A stretch of 64,000 nt of DNA, from IMG/VR virus record IMGVR_UViG_3300044954_000337, positions 1 to 64,000 of that record; one strand, written 5' to 3'. The notes beneath the pieces are model-generated. The model was not told where the DNA came from and made no database searches. It saw only the letters and a list, made by a program, of their open reading frames with translations. Every line of letters starts with the position of its first letter. Within the stretch, counting starts at the first letter, position 1. Shown piece by piece: positions 39,723 through 48,601 of the stretch. Source of the DNA: a virus. Made by a program: the position numbers and the translations under genes.

Positions 39723-40925
39723 TCAGGAAGTCATTCTTCTGAAAAGTTCTGTTTCCCGACGTTCCATTTCTGCTCCAAGTTCTTTACCTTGGAATCCCTG
39801 ATTCTGAAGTTCCAATCCAGTTATGGATGGCTCATATCTCAAGAAGACTTTAACCAGGTGCTCTGGAGGATTACCTACCAGTCTAGAAAATTCCTCTAAA
39901 TCTTGAGAACTCAGCCGGGAGTTCTTAAAAAGCTTCTTCATTTTGTAAGCATTGGGTACATTTAATCCTAAAAATGCCGCTAAGAATGAAACTTGAGATA
40001 CTTCATCTGCAGAATATTTTAGGTTATTGAGTTTCCCCATAATAACCTTGGGACTATTTTCTCTTAATAGGACAGCCAGGGCAACAGGGATATTTTTGGT
40101 ATCCTTGAAATCCCTAGAAACAACCATTCCCGGGAAAATCTGTGGCCATAGGTCAAATTCTGATATCAAATTAAGGAATTGCGGTACACTTTTGGCACTT
40201 TTAATACCCTTTAAGAATTCATCCCTAATTCTTTCCCCAGACACTCCATCCAGAGAGTTATTGGATTTAATGGCCTGAGCAGTCTCAGGATCCAGCCCAG
40301 AACCGATTCTAGCCGCGAACCGAATGGCACGTAAGATTCTCAGCCTGTCCTCGTCAAAGCGTTCCTGGGGGCTTCCAACGGTCCTAATGACACCTTTTTC
40401 AATGTCTTCTATCCCGCCAACGTAGTCTATGATTTCTTGGGTCTCTATGTCATAAAAAAGGGCATTTATTCTGAGGTCTCTTCTTTGTTGGTCCTGCTCT
40501 ATGGAACTAACAAAATTAACGGCATCTGGCCTACGTCCCTTTCCTACGTCAGTCCGAAGGGTGGCAATCTCAAATTCCCCTCCTTCTGGGGTAATAACCT
40601 TAACAACTCCAAAGGATTTACCAATTTCAAGGATTTTTAGGCTTGGGTCTTGTTTTAAAATATCAATCGTGTCATCTGGCTGAGCATCCGTGGCAACATC
40701 CAGGTCCTTGGGCTGCTTGCCCATGAGGGCGTCCCTTACAGAACCACCCACAAGCCAGAATCCTTTGTTATTTGCCTTGAACATCTTGGAGAGACGAAGA
40801 AGGTCGGGTGGCAAAGAAATTGGAAACTTTTTTCTGATAGGTGAGGTAGAATTTTCTATTTCTAGCAGAATATTCTCTACCAAATATTCTACGTAACGTC
40901 GCAGATATTGATTTTTCATAGCCAT
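39723..40925 (-). CDS. cca: Tagged class II CCA-adding / poly(A) polymerase-type enzyme
   Basis: 400 aa. Residues 8-23 carry the tag (LRRYVEYLVENILLEI). The head domain has G60-G61 (FWLVGGSVRDALMGK), D74-x-D76 (KDLDVATD), RRDLRINALFYD and the RFDEDRLRILRAIRFAAR motif that reads the base. A helical body follows, about the usual length for class II enzymes. It would add or repair tRNA 3' CCA ends, or tail RNA. Bacterial homologues start near the GG motif without such a lead, so the tag is an addition. Confidence 0.88.
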   Translation of the reverse strand: MAMKNQYLRRYVEYLVENILLEIENSTSPIRKKFPISLPPDLLRLSKMFKANNKGFWLVGGSVRDALMGKQPKDLDVATDAQPDDTIDILKQDPSLKILEIGKSFGVVKVITPEGGEFEIATLRTDVGKGRRPDAVNFVSSIEQDQQRRDLRINALFYDIETQEIIDYVGGIEDIEKGVIRTVGSPQERFDEDRLRILRAIRFAARIGSGLDPETAQAIKSNNSLDGVSGERIRDEFLKGIKSAKSVPQFLNLISEFDLWPQIFPGMVVSRDFKDTKNIPVALAVLLRENSPKVIMGKLNNLKYSADEVSQVSFLAAFLGLNVPNAYKMKKLFKNSRLSSQDLEEFSRLVGNPPEHLVKVFLRYEPSITGLELQNQGFQGKELGAEMERRETELFRRMTS

Positions 40926-40926
40926 A

Positions 40927-41838
40927 TCACGACATATTTTTTATCTGATTAAGTTTTTGTTGAAGTTCTTGTGGCGTTTTTGATTGATAAAGATCAAGGG
41001 CTTTTCTGTGCGCAGCGTACAAAATTTTCTTTGCCCTTGGATCTTGTGGATTATCATTTAAAGAAAAATTAGAAAAACCTAATCCTTTTTCATGCGCAAA
41101 ATCTGAAAGTATGCGATTTATAGCAAAGCGGTCTTCTTGGCTTCTTTTTTCTATTGGCTGACCGCTAGGTCCAAGTATGATCGCAAAACGATAAGCTAAT
41201 GATTTTTCTTTGTTATCGAAATTTTGAGCCCTTTGCCAAGCTGCCTGCAAAGCCTGGTGCGTGTCAATTCCCTTGAAATTAATTTGCGACAAGGTACCAA
41301 CCATAGACGTAATCAAGTTATTAACCAAAGTTTTCATTTGGTTTAATTTTGTAGCATCCATCTGTACCGAAAGTTGATTAAGAATCAGCTGACTTATTTG
41401 TTCTGGGCTTACTTCAATGCCGGCAGTATTTGGGTTAAAGTCTTCCAAGCTTATCATAATGGCTATTCTCAAAATGGCTTCACCTATGTTGTATTTTTGA
41501 GCAATGCCAATATCCTTCATATTTAGAACGCCAGCCCTTTTTTCAAAATCTTGTACTTTGTCTCCAAGTGCCCTCCCTGCGGCAAAAAAAGAATTTAGCG
41601 CGTTTGAAAAAGTGGCGTAATCTTTTTCAGTAAATCCCAAAGCACTCATTTGTTTTTCGAAGTTTAAAATTAATGGGGTGACACGTTTCATTATTTCAGT
41701 TTTAAGCTGCTCGGTAGGCATCGCGTCCCAGTTTGGCTCTTTGCCTTTTCCAAAAAACATATCCAATAAGCCCTCATTTAAAGAATTTGGATATTTTTCC
41801 GGGTAAAGGAACGGTAATAATGATAAATTTCTAGACAT
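40927..41838 (-). CDS. Hypothetical helical protein, possible short tag
   Basis: 303 aa, no recognised family. Residues about 19-32 (LNEGLLDMFFGKGKE) resemble the short form of the tag (GLLESLLFEQ). The rest is helical, Gln/Asn-rich, with an internal region that looks like a bundle (NQLSVQMDATKLNQMKTLVN). It lies one base upstream of the CCA-type gene and is part of the tagged block by position. Confidence 0.4.
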   Translation of the reverse strand: MSRNLSLLPFLYPEKYPNSLNEGLLDMFFGKGKEPNWDAMPTEQLKTEIMKRVTPLILNFEKQMSALGFTEKDYATFSNALNSFFAAGRALGDKVQDFEKRAGVLNMKDIGIAQKYNIGEAILRIAIMISLEDFNPNTAGIEVSPEQISQLILNQLSVQMDATKLNQMKTLVNNLITSMVGTLSQINFKGIDTHQALQAAWQRAQNFDNKEKSLAYRFAIILGPSGQPIEKRSQEDRFAINRILSDFAHEKGLGFSNFSLNDNPQDPRAKKILYAAHRKALDLYQSKTPQELQQKLNQIKNMS

Positions 41839-41845
41839 ATCGTTA

Positions 41846-42625
41846 CTAAGTATGTTTTAAAATCCACTTAATTGCCGCGAGGTCAAAGCCTACCCTAGAC
41901 CTCAGGGATTTTGTCTGAGGAGTTTCTAGAGTTGTGGTTTCCCCACACCCAAGCTCACAAGCAAAAGTCTCGGATGTCCCTTTGTACTCAGGATATTGCC
42001 ACAACCCTTTTTTCCTTGGCACCCCTAGGGCAATCTGGAGAGATTTTACCAAGCCCTTTACCTTCTTGTTTCTAAAGAGATATGGTTCCTTATCCTTGAT
42101 TGTAGAGTCCTCATGGATGTCTACAAAAATCTGGGGTTGAAAGTTCTCTAGTTCGTTTTTAAGTTCGTGGATGTACTTTGGAGCCCTCTCCTTGTTCCAT
42201 ACACAGTTAAGGTTCATCCTACCAGATTCAAATCTTCTTTTGTTGTTCCAAGCTTCATGTCCGATAATTGGACACACAAGAAGAGACACATTTTTTGGAA
42301 TAAGATTTCTTCTTTTGGTAGACTCAAGCCACGCAAGGAGAGCCACAGGGCCGGAGCGTTCCTCCCCATGGATTCCAGAAATTATAGCTACCTTGGCTGG
42401 ACCCTTGCCAAGATAATACACAACTCTGCCACTATCAAGAAGTCTTGCCCTAAATCCATGTCTTTTTGCTGCCTTATGGAATCTTTCCATGTATTTGTCA
42501 GCAGACAGGCTATTGATTTTATTCAGTTTTGCAGAGATTGGAACCAAGGAAGAAACTTCAGAAGAGATAATTCTCTTTGTCCAGGCCGACCTTTTCTTTT
42601 TTGTTAATGTCTTCTTCCCTGTCAT
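41846..42625 (-). CDS. M14-like zinc carboxypeptidase / AstE-AspA-type hydrolase
   Basis: 259 aa. Zinc ligands are visible as H-x-x-E (ISGIHGEERSGPVALL) and a later His (IFVDIHEDS). MNLNCVWN follows the family's N-x-N pattern, and TTTLETP carries the catalytic Glu. The N-terminal 55 residues are basic and hydrophilic. Relatives remove acyl or amino-acid groups from small molecules or peptides. A role in trimming peptidoglycan or a modified amino acid is possible, but the substrate is unknown. Confidence 0.65.
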   Translation of the reverse strand: MTGKKTLTKKKRSAWTKRIISSEVSSLVPISAKLNKINSLSADKYMERFHKAAKRHGFRARLLDSGRVVYYLGKGPAKVAIISGIHGEERSGPVALLAWLESTKRRNLIPKNVSLLVCPIIGHEAWNNKRRFESGRMNLNCVWNKERAPKYIHELKNELENFQPQIFVDIHEDSTIKDKEPYLFRNKKVKGLVKSLQIALGVPRKKGLWQYPEYKGTSETFACELGCGETTTLETPQTKSLRSRVGFDLAAIKWILKHT

Positions 42626-42672
42626 GCCCCTAAGTATGGCAGGAAAAATATTAACCGAATATCAAAATATTG

Positions 42673-42972
42673 CTACGGAATAGGAATTAACCGTAGGCAT
42701 GGTTTTGAAAACCAACCGCCAACCCAAAATTTTATACCAGTTTTTGTATTTTGCAAGTGGAAACTAAAATTATTTTCCTCTAAAACATAATAAATTTCAT
42801 CTAATCTGTATTCTGACTTAAAATTATTATTGTGGGCAAGCGAATAAAGCTTTAGTTCCCATGCTTTTTGGGTTATTTGAGCGATATCAATAAGTTCTTG
42901 TTTAGAATCTCCAAAAAAAATAGTGGAGCCTGTGAAATTATTGCAAATTCTATATTTTTGGAGGTTATCCAC
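42673..42972 (-). CDS. Hypothetical protein (99 aa)
   Basis: Taken from a GTG at 42970-42972 that overlaps the last codons of the reductase gene; the longer open frame would lie mostly inside it. No family recognised: a helical middle (DSKQELIDIAQITQKAWELK) and a C-terminal strand region rich in aromatic residues (GIKFWVGGWFSKP). Confidence 0.4.
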   Translation of the reverse strand: MDNLQKYRICNNFTGSTIFFGDSKQELIDIAQITQKAWELKLYSLAHNNNFKSEYRLDEIYYVLEENNFSFHLQNTKTGIKFWVGGWFSKPCLRLIPIP

Positions 42973-45487
42973 ATTTACTGTGTCCGCAATTTTTGCACGA
43001 GACACATCCTTCTTGATAAATGAGATTGCCAGAGCCACAGGAGGGGCATTTCTTCTCTGATGCCTTTGTCCCATCCTGGATATACTCTTTCAGAACCCTG
43101 GACATGGCTCTTGAAAAAGAAAACAGGTCGTCATCCTTCTCGGAACCTTTTACAAGTTGTTCCACGACATACTGAACGGGCGTTCCATGCCTGAGGGCAA
43201 GAGAGATCGTTCTGGTAAAGGCTGCGTTTGTGGCGTTATCAAAAACTGCTGCAATGTCCTTTACAACCGTTTCATCCTCTGGAGACTTTTCGAAGTCATA
43301 GTGGAAGTCATATCTTGGAACAGGATTCTCCAAGCCGTTGTGCTTTACTATTTTTCCTACCTTGGCTCTTTTTGGAATGGAGATGTATTTTGACAAGCCG
43401 CCCATTATTTCATAAGGTCTTTCCTCGTGGAGGCCAACGAAGAAAGTCCACTTCTCACCCTGAACGGTTGTATGAATAACGTCACATCCAAGTTCTTTCG
43501 GTCTTTTGGGAGCATGATGGTCAAGAAATTTATTTTCTGCATCTTTTGTTCCCATTGTCTGAGAGTTTTCCGTAACCAGAACGCCAGTCCTGGAGCCGTC
43601 ACGATAAATCGTGAATCCCTTGCAGCCAGATTCCCAGGCAGACATATAAATGTCACCAACAAGCTCCTTTGAGGCCGTATTTGGTAGATTGCAAGTTTTG
43701 GAGATAGCATGACAAATATATTCCTGAGCGGCAGCTTGCAATTTTACCGAGGCTTTCCAGTCTACGTCATTTGCTCTTGACTTCCAGTAAGGAGATTCCT
43801 CTACCTTTGTTTTCCCGGTAATCTTCATCCATTTCTGGAACTGAGGATGATAAACCTCATACTCTTGCCACTTGTCTCCCAAGTCGTCCACAAAGTCCAC
43901 ACGGACATCTTTGTCACTTGACATTATCTTTCTACGACGCTTGTAGACAACCTCAAATGCTGGTTCAATGCCGGAGGTTGTTCTTGTCAGAATCGACACA
44001 CTTCCTGCCGGTGCAGTTGTAGTAAGGGCGATATTTCTACGACCAAATTTCTTTAGTCTTTCCTTTAGAGCTTTATCGTGTTGAGCAATTTTGTTGATAA
44101 ACGGGTGATCTTTTTCTTTCTCGTAGTCGTATGCCGGAAATGGTCCACGTTGCTCTGCCAGGCATGTAGTTTCCCAATAGGCGTTATGCGCTAAAAGGCC
44201 ATATATGCTATGAACAGTCTCTATGGACTCTGCCGAGCCATATCTTTGACCAAGTGCGGCAATGGTATCTCCAACAGCCGTTACGCCAAGTCCAGTTCTG
44301 CGACCTCTCTCACAAGAAACACGAATTCTCTTCCAGAGATCACTTTCTATTCGCTTTACGCTTTCTGGCTCTGGATCATTTTTTATCTTCTCTATAATTT
44401 TGTCGATACACTCCAGTTCTAGGTCAATCATGTCGTCCATAAGACGCTGCGCCAATCTTACGGTGTTCCCATAACTTTTTCCATCAAATGTTGCCTTGTC
44501 TGTAAATGGATTTTCCACAAAGGACAACGTGTTGACGAGCATGAGTCGGCAACTATCATCCTTAGACAGAACTATTTCGGAACATGGATTTACACCAACG
44601 CTAGCAAACTCCTCATAGCAATCGCTAGGAGTATTTTTAAGAACAGTGTCCCAAAACAACAAACCTGGTTCAGCGCAAGCATGGGCACTATCAATTATTT
44701 GATCCCAAATCTGTTTAGCGGAAACCTTTTTGGATATTTCTGGTGTCTTGGAGTTTGTTGGCCACCTTAACTCAACCTGGTCATTTGCCTTGACCGCTTT
44801 CATAAATTCGTCCGTAAGACGAATAGAAATGTTGGCACCCGTTACTTTCTTAAGGTCTCTCTTGATGTTTATAAAGGTTTCAATTTCTGGATGATGAACA
44901 GAAATCGTCAACATTAGGGCGCCCCTTCTTCCAGAGCCTTGGGCGACCTCTCTGCACGAGTTCGAAAATCTTTCCATGAAGACGGCAATGCCATCCGTGG
45001 ACTTGGCAGCATTTTTGGTAATTAAACCCTTCGGTCGAATATTAGAAATATCAAACCCAACACCAGCCCTTCTTTTCATCAACTGAACTTGCTCTTGGTC
45101 GGTCTTGAGAATTCCTCCGTAGGAGTCATACGGGGGTTCAAGCGTGTAGCAATTGCTTAAGGTCATCACCTGATAAGGGTTTCCAATCCCTGCCATGGGG
45201 GAACCTTGTGGAACAATATACTTGAAGTCTTTCAGATAAGAATAAATCACCTCTTCAGAAACAGGGTTTGGATATTTTTTTTCTATCCTTGCAAATTCCT
45301 TTGCAAGCCTCTTGTGCATTTCATCGGGAGTAGGCTCCAAAACTTCACCCGTGGGTGTGGTAAGGGCATATTTGTCAACATAAACTCCTGCCGCAAGAGC
45401 ATCACCACCAAAGTATTCCGTTGATCTTTCTAGTGCTTCATTGTAATCTGTCATGTTTTTCTCTAAGTTGTTTTCGCGGTATATCAT
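42965..45487 (-). CDS. nrdJ: Class II (adenosylcobalamin-dependent) ribonucleotide reductase
   Basis: 840 aa from an ATG overlapping the helicase stop. A second ATG at 45452-45454, preceded by AGAG, is also possible. Reductase motifs include VMTLSNCYTL, VGVNPCSEIVLS (redox Cys and radical-site region), TTTAPAGSVSILTRTTSG and a C-terminal zinc ribbon (CPSCGSGNLI, then CVSCKNCG). No separate radical-generating subunit is encoded here, as expected for the B12-dependent class. It makes dNTP precursors and is coupled to the replication genes. Confidence 0.93.
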   Translation of the reverse strand: MIYRENNLEKNMTDYNEALERSTEYFGGDALAAGVYVDKYALTTPTGEVLEPTPDEMHKRLAKEFARIEKKYPNPVSEEVIYSYLKDFKYIVPQGSPMAGIGNPYQVMTLSNCYTLEPPYDSYGGILKTDQEQVQLMKRRAGVGFDISNIRPKGLITKNAAKSTDGIAVFMERFSNSCREVAQGSGRRGALMLTISVHHPEIETFINIKRDLKKVTGANISIRLTDEFMKAVKANDQVELRWPTNSKTPEISKKVSAKQIWDQIIDSAHACAEPGLLFWDTVLKNTPSDCYEEFASVGVNPCSEIVLSKDDSCRLMLVNTLSFVENPFTDKATFDGKSYGNTVRLAQRLMDDMIDLELECIDKIIEKIKNDPEPESVKRIESDLWKRIRVSCERGRRTGLGVTAVGDTIAALGQRYGSAESIETVHSIYGLLAHNAYWETTCLAEQRGPFPAYDYEKEKDHPFINKIAQHDKALKERLKKFGRRNIALTTTAPAGSVSILTRTTSGIEPAFEVVYKRRRKIMSSDKDVRVDFVDDLGDKWQEYEVYHPQFQKWMKITGKTKVEESPYWKSRANDVDWKASVKLQAAAQEYICHAISKTCNLPNTASKELVGDIYMSAWESGCKGFTIYRDGSRTGVLVTENSQTMGTKDAENKFLDHHAPKRPKELGCDVIHTTVQGEKWTFFVGLHEERPYEIMGGLSKYISIPKRAKVGKIVKHNGLENPVPRYDFHYDFEKSPEDETVVKDIAAVFDNATNAAFTRTISLALRHGTPVQYVVEQLVKGSEKDDDLFSFSRAMSRVLKEYIQDGTKASEKKCPSCGSGNLIYQEGCVSCKNCGHSKCG

Positions 45488-46980
45488 GCTAAACTTTCAA
45501 GCTTCACAGGATTATTTTCGGATTTTTCTTTTTGTTGTTCTTTGTAAATTTTTCTAAGTGCAGAAATTGCACTTGAGCTTTGACTACTATTGTTGTTTCC
45601 GTGCGAGGATGAGAAATTATTGCCGCCGCCATTATTACCGCTTGTGGCATTCTCAGCAAGCTCTGGTTCCATTTCCGAAATAATTTTAAGCTTGGACTTG
45701 GAAGTATCCAGGTGTACGTAAAATTGAATTCCGTCCTTACCTGCTCTGTTTTTTGCAATAAACAGAGTTCCGTATCCGGTTGCCTTCATCTCGGGCTTTC
45801 TGTGAAAGCCGAAAATTACATCACAAGCATGACTCTGACCATAGGACTCTGCCATGTTCGTCATGTCAATAAAGTCTTGCTTGCTGCCTTCCTTGTTTGA
45901 CTGTGTTGCTGTCCAAATTGGTACGTTGAGTTCCTGGGCAAGACCTCTGAGTTCCTCGAATATTCTCTGAAGTTCCATTCTTGGAAGTTCATATTTTTCT
46001 GTGGAACGCATGATTCCAGAGTAGTCCACGATAACGAGATCTGGTCTAAATCCAGTTAGAGCAAGTCTGTCAAGGTGATTTCTAAGAGTCTGAACGGTTG
46101 CCGTTCTCGTCGGGAACTCTTTGATAATTAACTTGCCATAGGTTTCTTCATTTTCCTTGTAGTGGTCCTTTATTTTTTGAATGTTCTCGGAGCACTCAAG
46201 AGAATTAATGTCGCAAAGATAGCTGTCGTACCTAACTCCCATAGCTCTTTCTCTAAGCTCAAAGGAATAGTGAACAACATTTTTACCTCTCTTTATTGCC
46301 TCTGCACCAAACTGGATTAGGATGTGTGATTTTCCTACGCCGGACAGAGCAACGACCGTGCCAATTTCTCCGGCACCAAGTCCGCCATTTAGAAGTTGCT
46401 TAGCGTCAAGCTCTGGGATTCCTGTCTTAATTGGATTTCTAGCCGTCTCAGAGTACCTTGCCTCAACGTCAGTACCGAGGGAAAGGCCAGGCGCAGTCGT
46501 CATACCGGCCGCTAGAGCCTCTTTGATGACGGTGGCTACCCTGTCATAGTCCTCGCTTACAATAAGCTCCACAGATTTTTCTAGAGCCATCTGGAGCCCT
46601 TGCTTGCGGCAGAACTCAAGGGCTCTGTCCTTCACAAATGGAAGGTCGCCAAGATTTTCATTCCTTGCAATCATAACAAGGAAGGAATAAATCTGCTGCC
46701 TTAAAATAGAATCCCTGTCGGACTTAAGTTCCTCTACCAGAATTGTTCTCAGAAGTTCGTTTGATGGAAACTCCTTGAACTTTTTGTGGTATTCCACATA
46801 CTTGCTTGCTACCAGCTTCAGGTAAGCATGTTCAAAATAACTAACATCCAATACTTCTGCAAATTGCGCAGCCCAGATTTTATCTGAAATCATGGCCTGA
46901 ACAATTTTTTCCTGAAACGTTTTATCAAAGGTGAAATGTTTCCCTTGATTTTGCGTTTTGTCCTGTAAACTCGTGGACAT
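45484..46980 (-). CDS. dnaB: DnaB-like replicative helicase
   Basis: 498 aa from the ATG at 46978-46980, which has AAGGAG seven bases upstream; the TTG two codons earlier is unlikely. An N-terminal helical domain is followed by a RecA-type ATPase: Walker A (ALSGVGKSH, about 211-219), Walker B (LVIVDYSGI), and the Gln-bearing TATQSNKEG motif. The tail is Asn/Ser/Gly-rich. Its order and size fit phage gp41/DnaB helicases. It overlaps the reductase gene by ATGA. Confidence 0.92.
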   Translation of the reverse strand: MSTSLQDKTQNQGKHFTFDKTFQEKIVQAMISDKIWAAQFAEVLDVSYFEHAYLKLVASKYVEYHKKFKEFPSNELLRTILVEELKSDRDSILRQQIYSFLVMIARNENLGDLPFVKDRALEFCRKQGLQMALEKSVELIVSEDYDRVATVIKEALAAGMTTAPGLSLGTDVEARYSETARNPIKTGIPELDAKQLLNGGLGAGEIGTVVALSGVGKSHILIQFGAEAIKRGKNVVHYSFELRERAMGVRYDSYLCDINSLECSENIQKIKDHYKENEETYGKLIIKEFPTRTATVQTLRNHLDRLALTGFRPDLVIVDYSGIMRSTEKYELPRMELQRIFEELRGLAQELNVPIWTATQSNKEGSKQDFIDMTNMAESYGQSHACDVIFGFHRKPEMKATGYGTLFIAKNRAGKDGIQFYVHLDTSKSKLKIISEMEPELAENATSGNNGGGNNFSSSHGNNNSSQSSSAISALRKIYKEQQKEKSENNPVKLESLA

Positions 46981-46991
46981 GCACAATCTCC

Positions 46992-47081
46992 TTAAAATAA
47001 CTCTATTGTTTTGGTGATACGATAGAGGATACTGTTGTTGTTGTCCGCTAGTCTAACATCGGCACTCATCAGATAAACCAT
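46992..47081 (-). CDS. Possible 29-aa ORF upstream of helicase
   Basis: An ATG at 47079-47081 opens 29 codons (MVYLMSADVRLADNNNSI start) and stops just before the helicase ribosome-binding site. The frame stays open for 20 more codons upstream without a start. Amino-acid content looks protein-like, but there is no clear ribosome-binding site. It may be a leader peptide or part of a decayed gene. Confidence 0.25.
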   Translation of the reverse strand: MVYLMSADVRLADNNNSILYRITKTIELF

Positions 47082-47125
47082 CGTCTGTTTAAAGATGTTC
47101 CTGCGAGAAAAAATTCCAAAAAATT

Positions 47126-48160
47126 CTACTCGACAAGTGTAGTTTTAAACAACACGGACAGCCTATCAAAATCAATGTCGGTTACGACGCCAGCGTCTAT
47201 CATTGTACGAATCAAACCCAATTTATTTAAGTTTGGTTTGAAGTTATCTACAATAAAATCAATTTTTTCAATTTGAGAAGCAGACATGGAAGAGGAATCC
47301 AAATACATGAGTTCCCAATTTCTTTGAAGAATTTCCTTGGCTTCCCCAACGTCAGAATATGCTTTTATTTTTGACTTTTCTTTGAGCTTGGTCTCGCAAT
47401 ATTCTATAATGTCCTTTGGCTGATGGTCCTTGTCCACCTCTGCCAAAAAAGGAAATCTTTTTGCTGCGGTTTTGAGACCAATACCCTCAACACCTGGAAT
47501 ATTGTCCGAGGTGTCACCCACCATAGTTCTTGCCAGGCAAAAGTTTCTTGGAGAAATATTATATTCCGTCAGAATTTTTTCTGCAGATACAAGAATTTTC
47601 TTCCCTGGATCATATATCTCAATGCTTGGATTTTCCAGCAATTGGTAAAAATCTTTGTCAGAAGAAACAAGAATTTTTCTTGCATTTTCTTTAGAAAATT
47701 TGTTCCGAAGCAAATAAGCGGCAATATCATCACACTCCGTTTCTGGAATGTAAATCTGACACACCGGCATCTGCTTTAGAACTTGTGTAAGCAAGTGAAG
47801 TTGCTTAAGTTTATTTTCTTGGTCGCCTAGAAGCCAGGATCTCTTAGAGGTATCATCCTTTATGTTTTTGAAGGATTCCTTGTCCTTGGCTCTGTTTGCC
47901 TTGTAGCCCTCAAAGATTTTCTTACGTCTCGGTGAGGCTCCGCCCTGTTCCCAGACCACTACCAACTTCCTTGGTACGAAGTTATACGTGAGATAATTCA
48001 GATATTTTATAAAACCAACCACGCCACCTACAGGATCTCCACTTGTGGTAACGCTTTCGTTTACCACGAACAGACGAATAAAAAGATTCATACCATCGAC
48101 CACAACAATTGGTCGCTCTGTCTTATGGTCTGGCTTGAATATTAAGTTCACAGGAGTCAT
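47126..48160 (-). CDS. 5'-3' exonuclease / flap endonuclease
   Basis: 344 aa with the family's acidic motifs in order: VVVDGMNLFIR, ETECDDIAAYL, ILVSSDKDFYQL, and GDTSDNIPGVEGIGLKTA with the helix-hairpin-helix. It resembles T4 RNase H and the Pol I 5' nuclease domain, and would remove RNA primers and flaps. This supplies the nuclease missing from the short family A polymerase in this window. Confidence 0.93.
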   Translation of the reverse strand: MTPVNLIFKPDHKTERPIVVVDGMNLFIRLFVVNESVTTSGDPVGGVVGFIKYLNYLTYNFVPRKLVVVWEQGGASPRRKKIFEGYKANRAKDKESFKNIKDDTSKRSWLLGDQENKLKQLHLLTQVLKQMPVCQIYIPETECDDIAAYLLRNKFSKENARKILVSSDKDFYQLLENPSIEIYDPGKKILVSAEKILTEYNISPRNFCLARTMVGDTSDNIPGVEGIGLKTAAKRFPFLAEVDKDHQPKDIIEYCETKLKEKSKIKAYSDVGEAKEILQRNWELMYLDSSSMSASQIEKIDFIVDNFKPNLNKLGLIRTMIDAGVVTDIDFDRLSVLFKTTLVE

Positions 48161-48305
48161 CGTGGTTGTTACATTCTTCTGCGGGGTTGGTTTGATGTAT
48201 TAGGAAAGAAATCGCCGTATATCCAACACATATAGCTGCAACAAATATAAACAATGCCACAAGCCACATTTTTGTTTCTACGTGTATCTCTTTTCTTTTA
48301 ATCAT
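48123..48305 (-). CDS. Small single-TM protein (60 aa)
   Basis: A basic N-terminus (MIKRKEIHVETK) precedes one TM helix (MWLVALFIFVAAICVGYTAI) and a short acidic, Cys-containing tail. It overlaps the start of the exonuclease gene by 38 bases and the gene upstream by four, in another frame. The clean topology supports a real gene. Confidence 0.45.
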   Translation of the reverse strand: MIKRKEIHVETKMWLVALFIFVAAICVGYTAISFLIHQTNPAEECNNHDDSCELNIQARP

Positions 48306-48571
48306 GTATTCTCATTCAAAAATTCTTTTTCCTCTGGAGTGATTTCTCCCTCTGAGATGATTCTTTTTACTATATGGAAGTCACTTAGGTCCTGGGGGCG
48401 GACATAAAGACTTTTGTCAGTTTTTGCGTGGTCAATCACCATAAGGACTTTGCCAATTTCGTCAACAACCTGCCTTGCAGAAGTGTAACGATTGCTATGA
48501 CTGTAGGCATCATCTTTTTTGATGTATTCCCAGGTTACTTCATATTCTATTCTTGTAATCAGGTCTTTCAT
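48302..48571 (-). CDS. Hypothetical protein (89 aa)
   Basis: No family recognised. Alpha/beta with charged helices (RQVVDEIGKVLMVIDHAKTD; ISEGEITPEEKEFLNEN). It lies between dUTPase and the small TM protein and is probably co-transcribed with both. Confidence 0.45.
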   Translation of the reverse strand: MKDLITRIEYEVTWEYIKKDDAYSHSNRYTSARQVVDEIGKVLMVIDHAKTDKSLYVRPQDLSDFHIVKRIISEGEITPEEKEFLNENT

Positions 48572-48601
48572 TTTAATTCCTCTTTAAAGAAAGAAGCAGC
48601 A

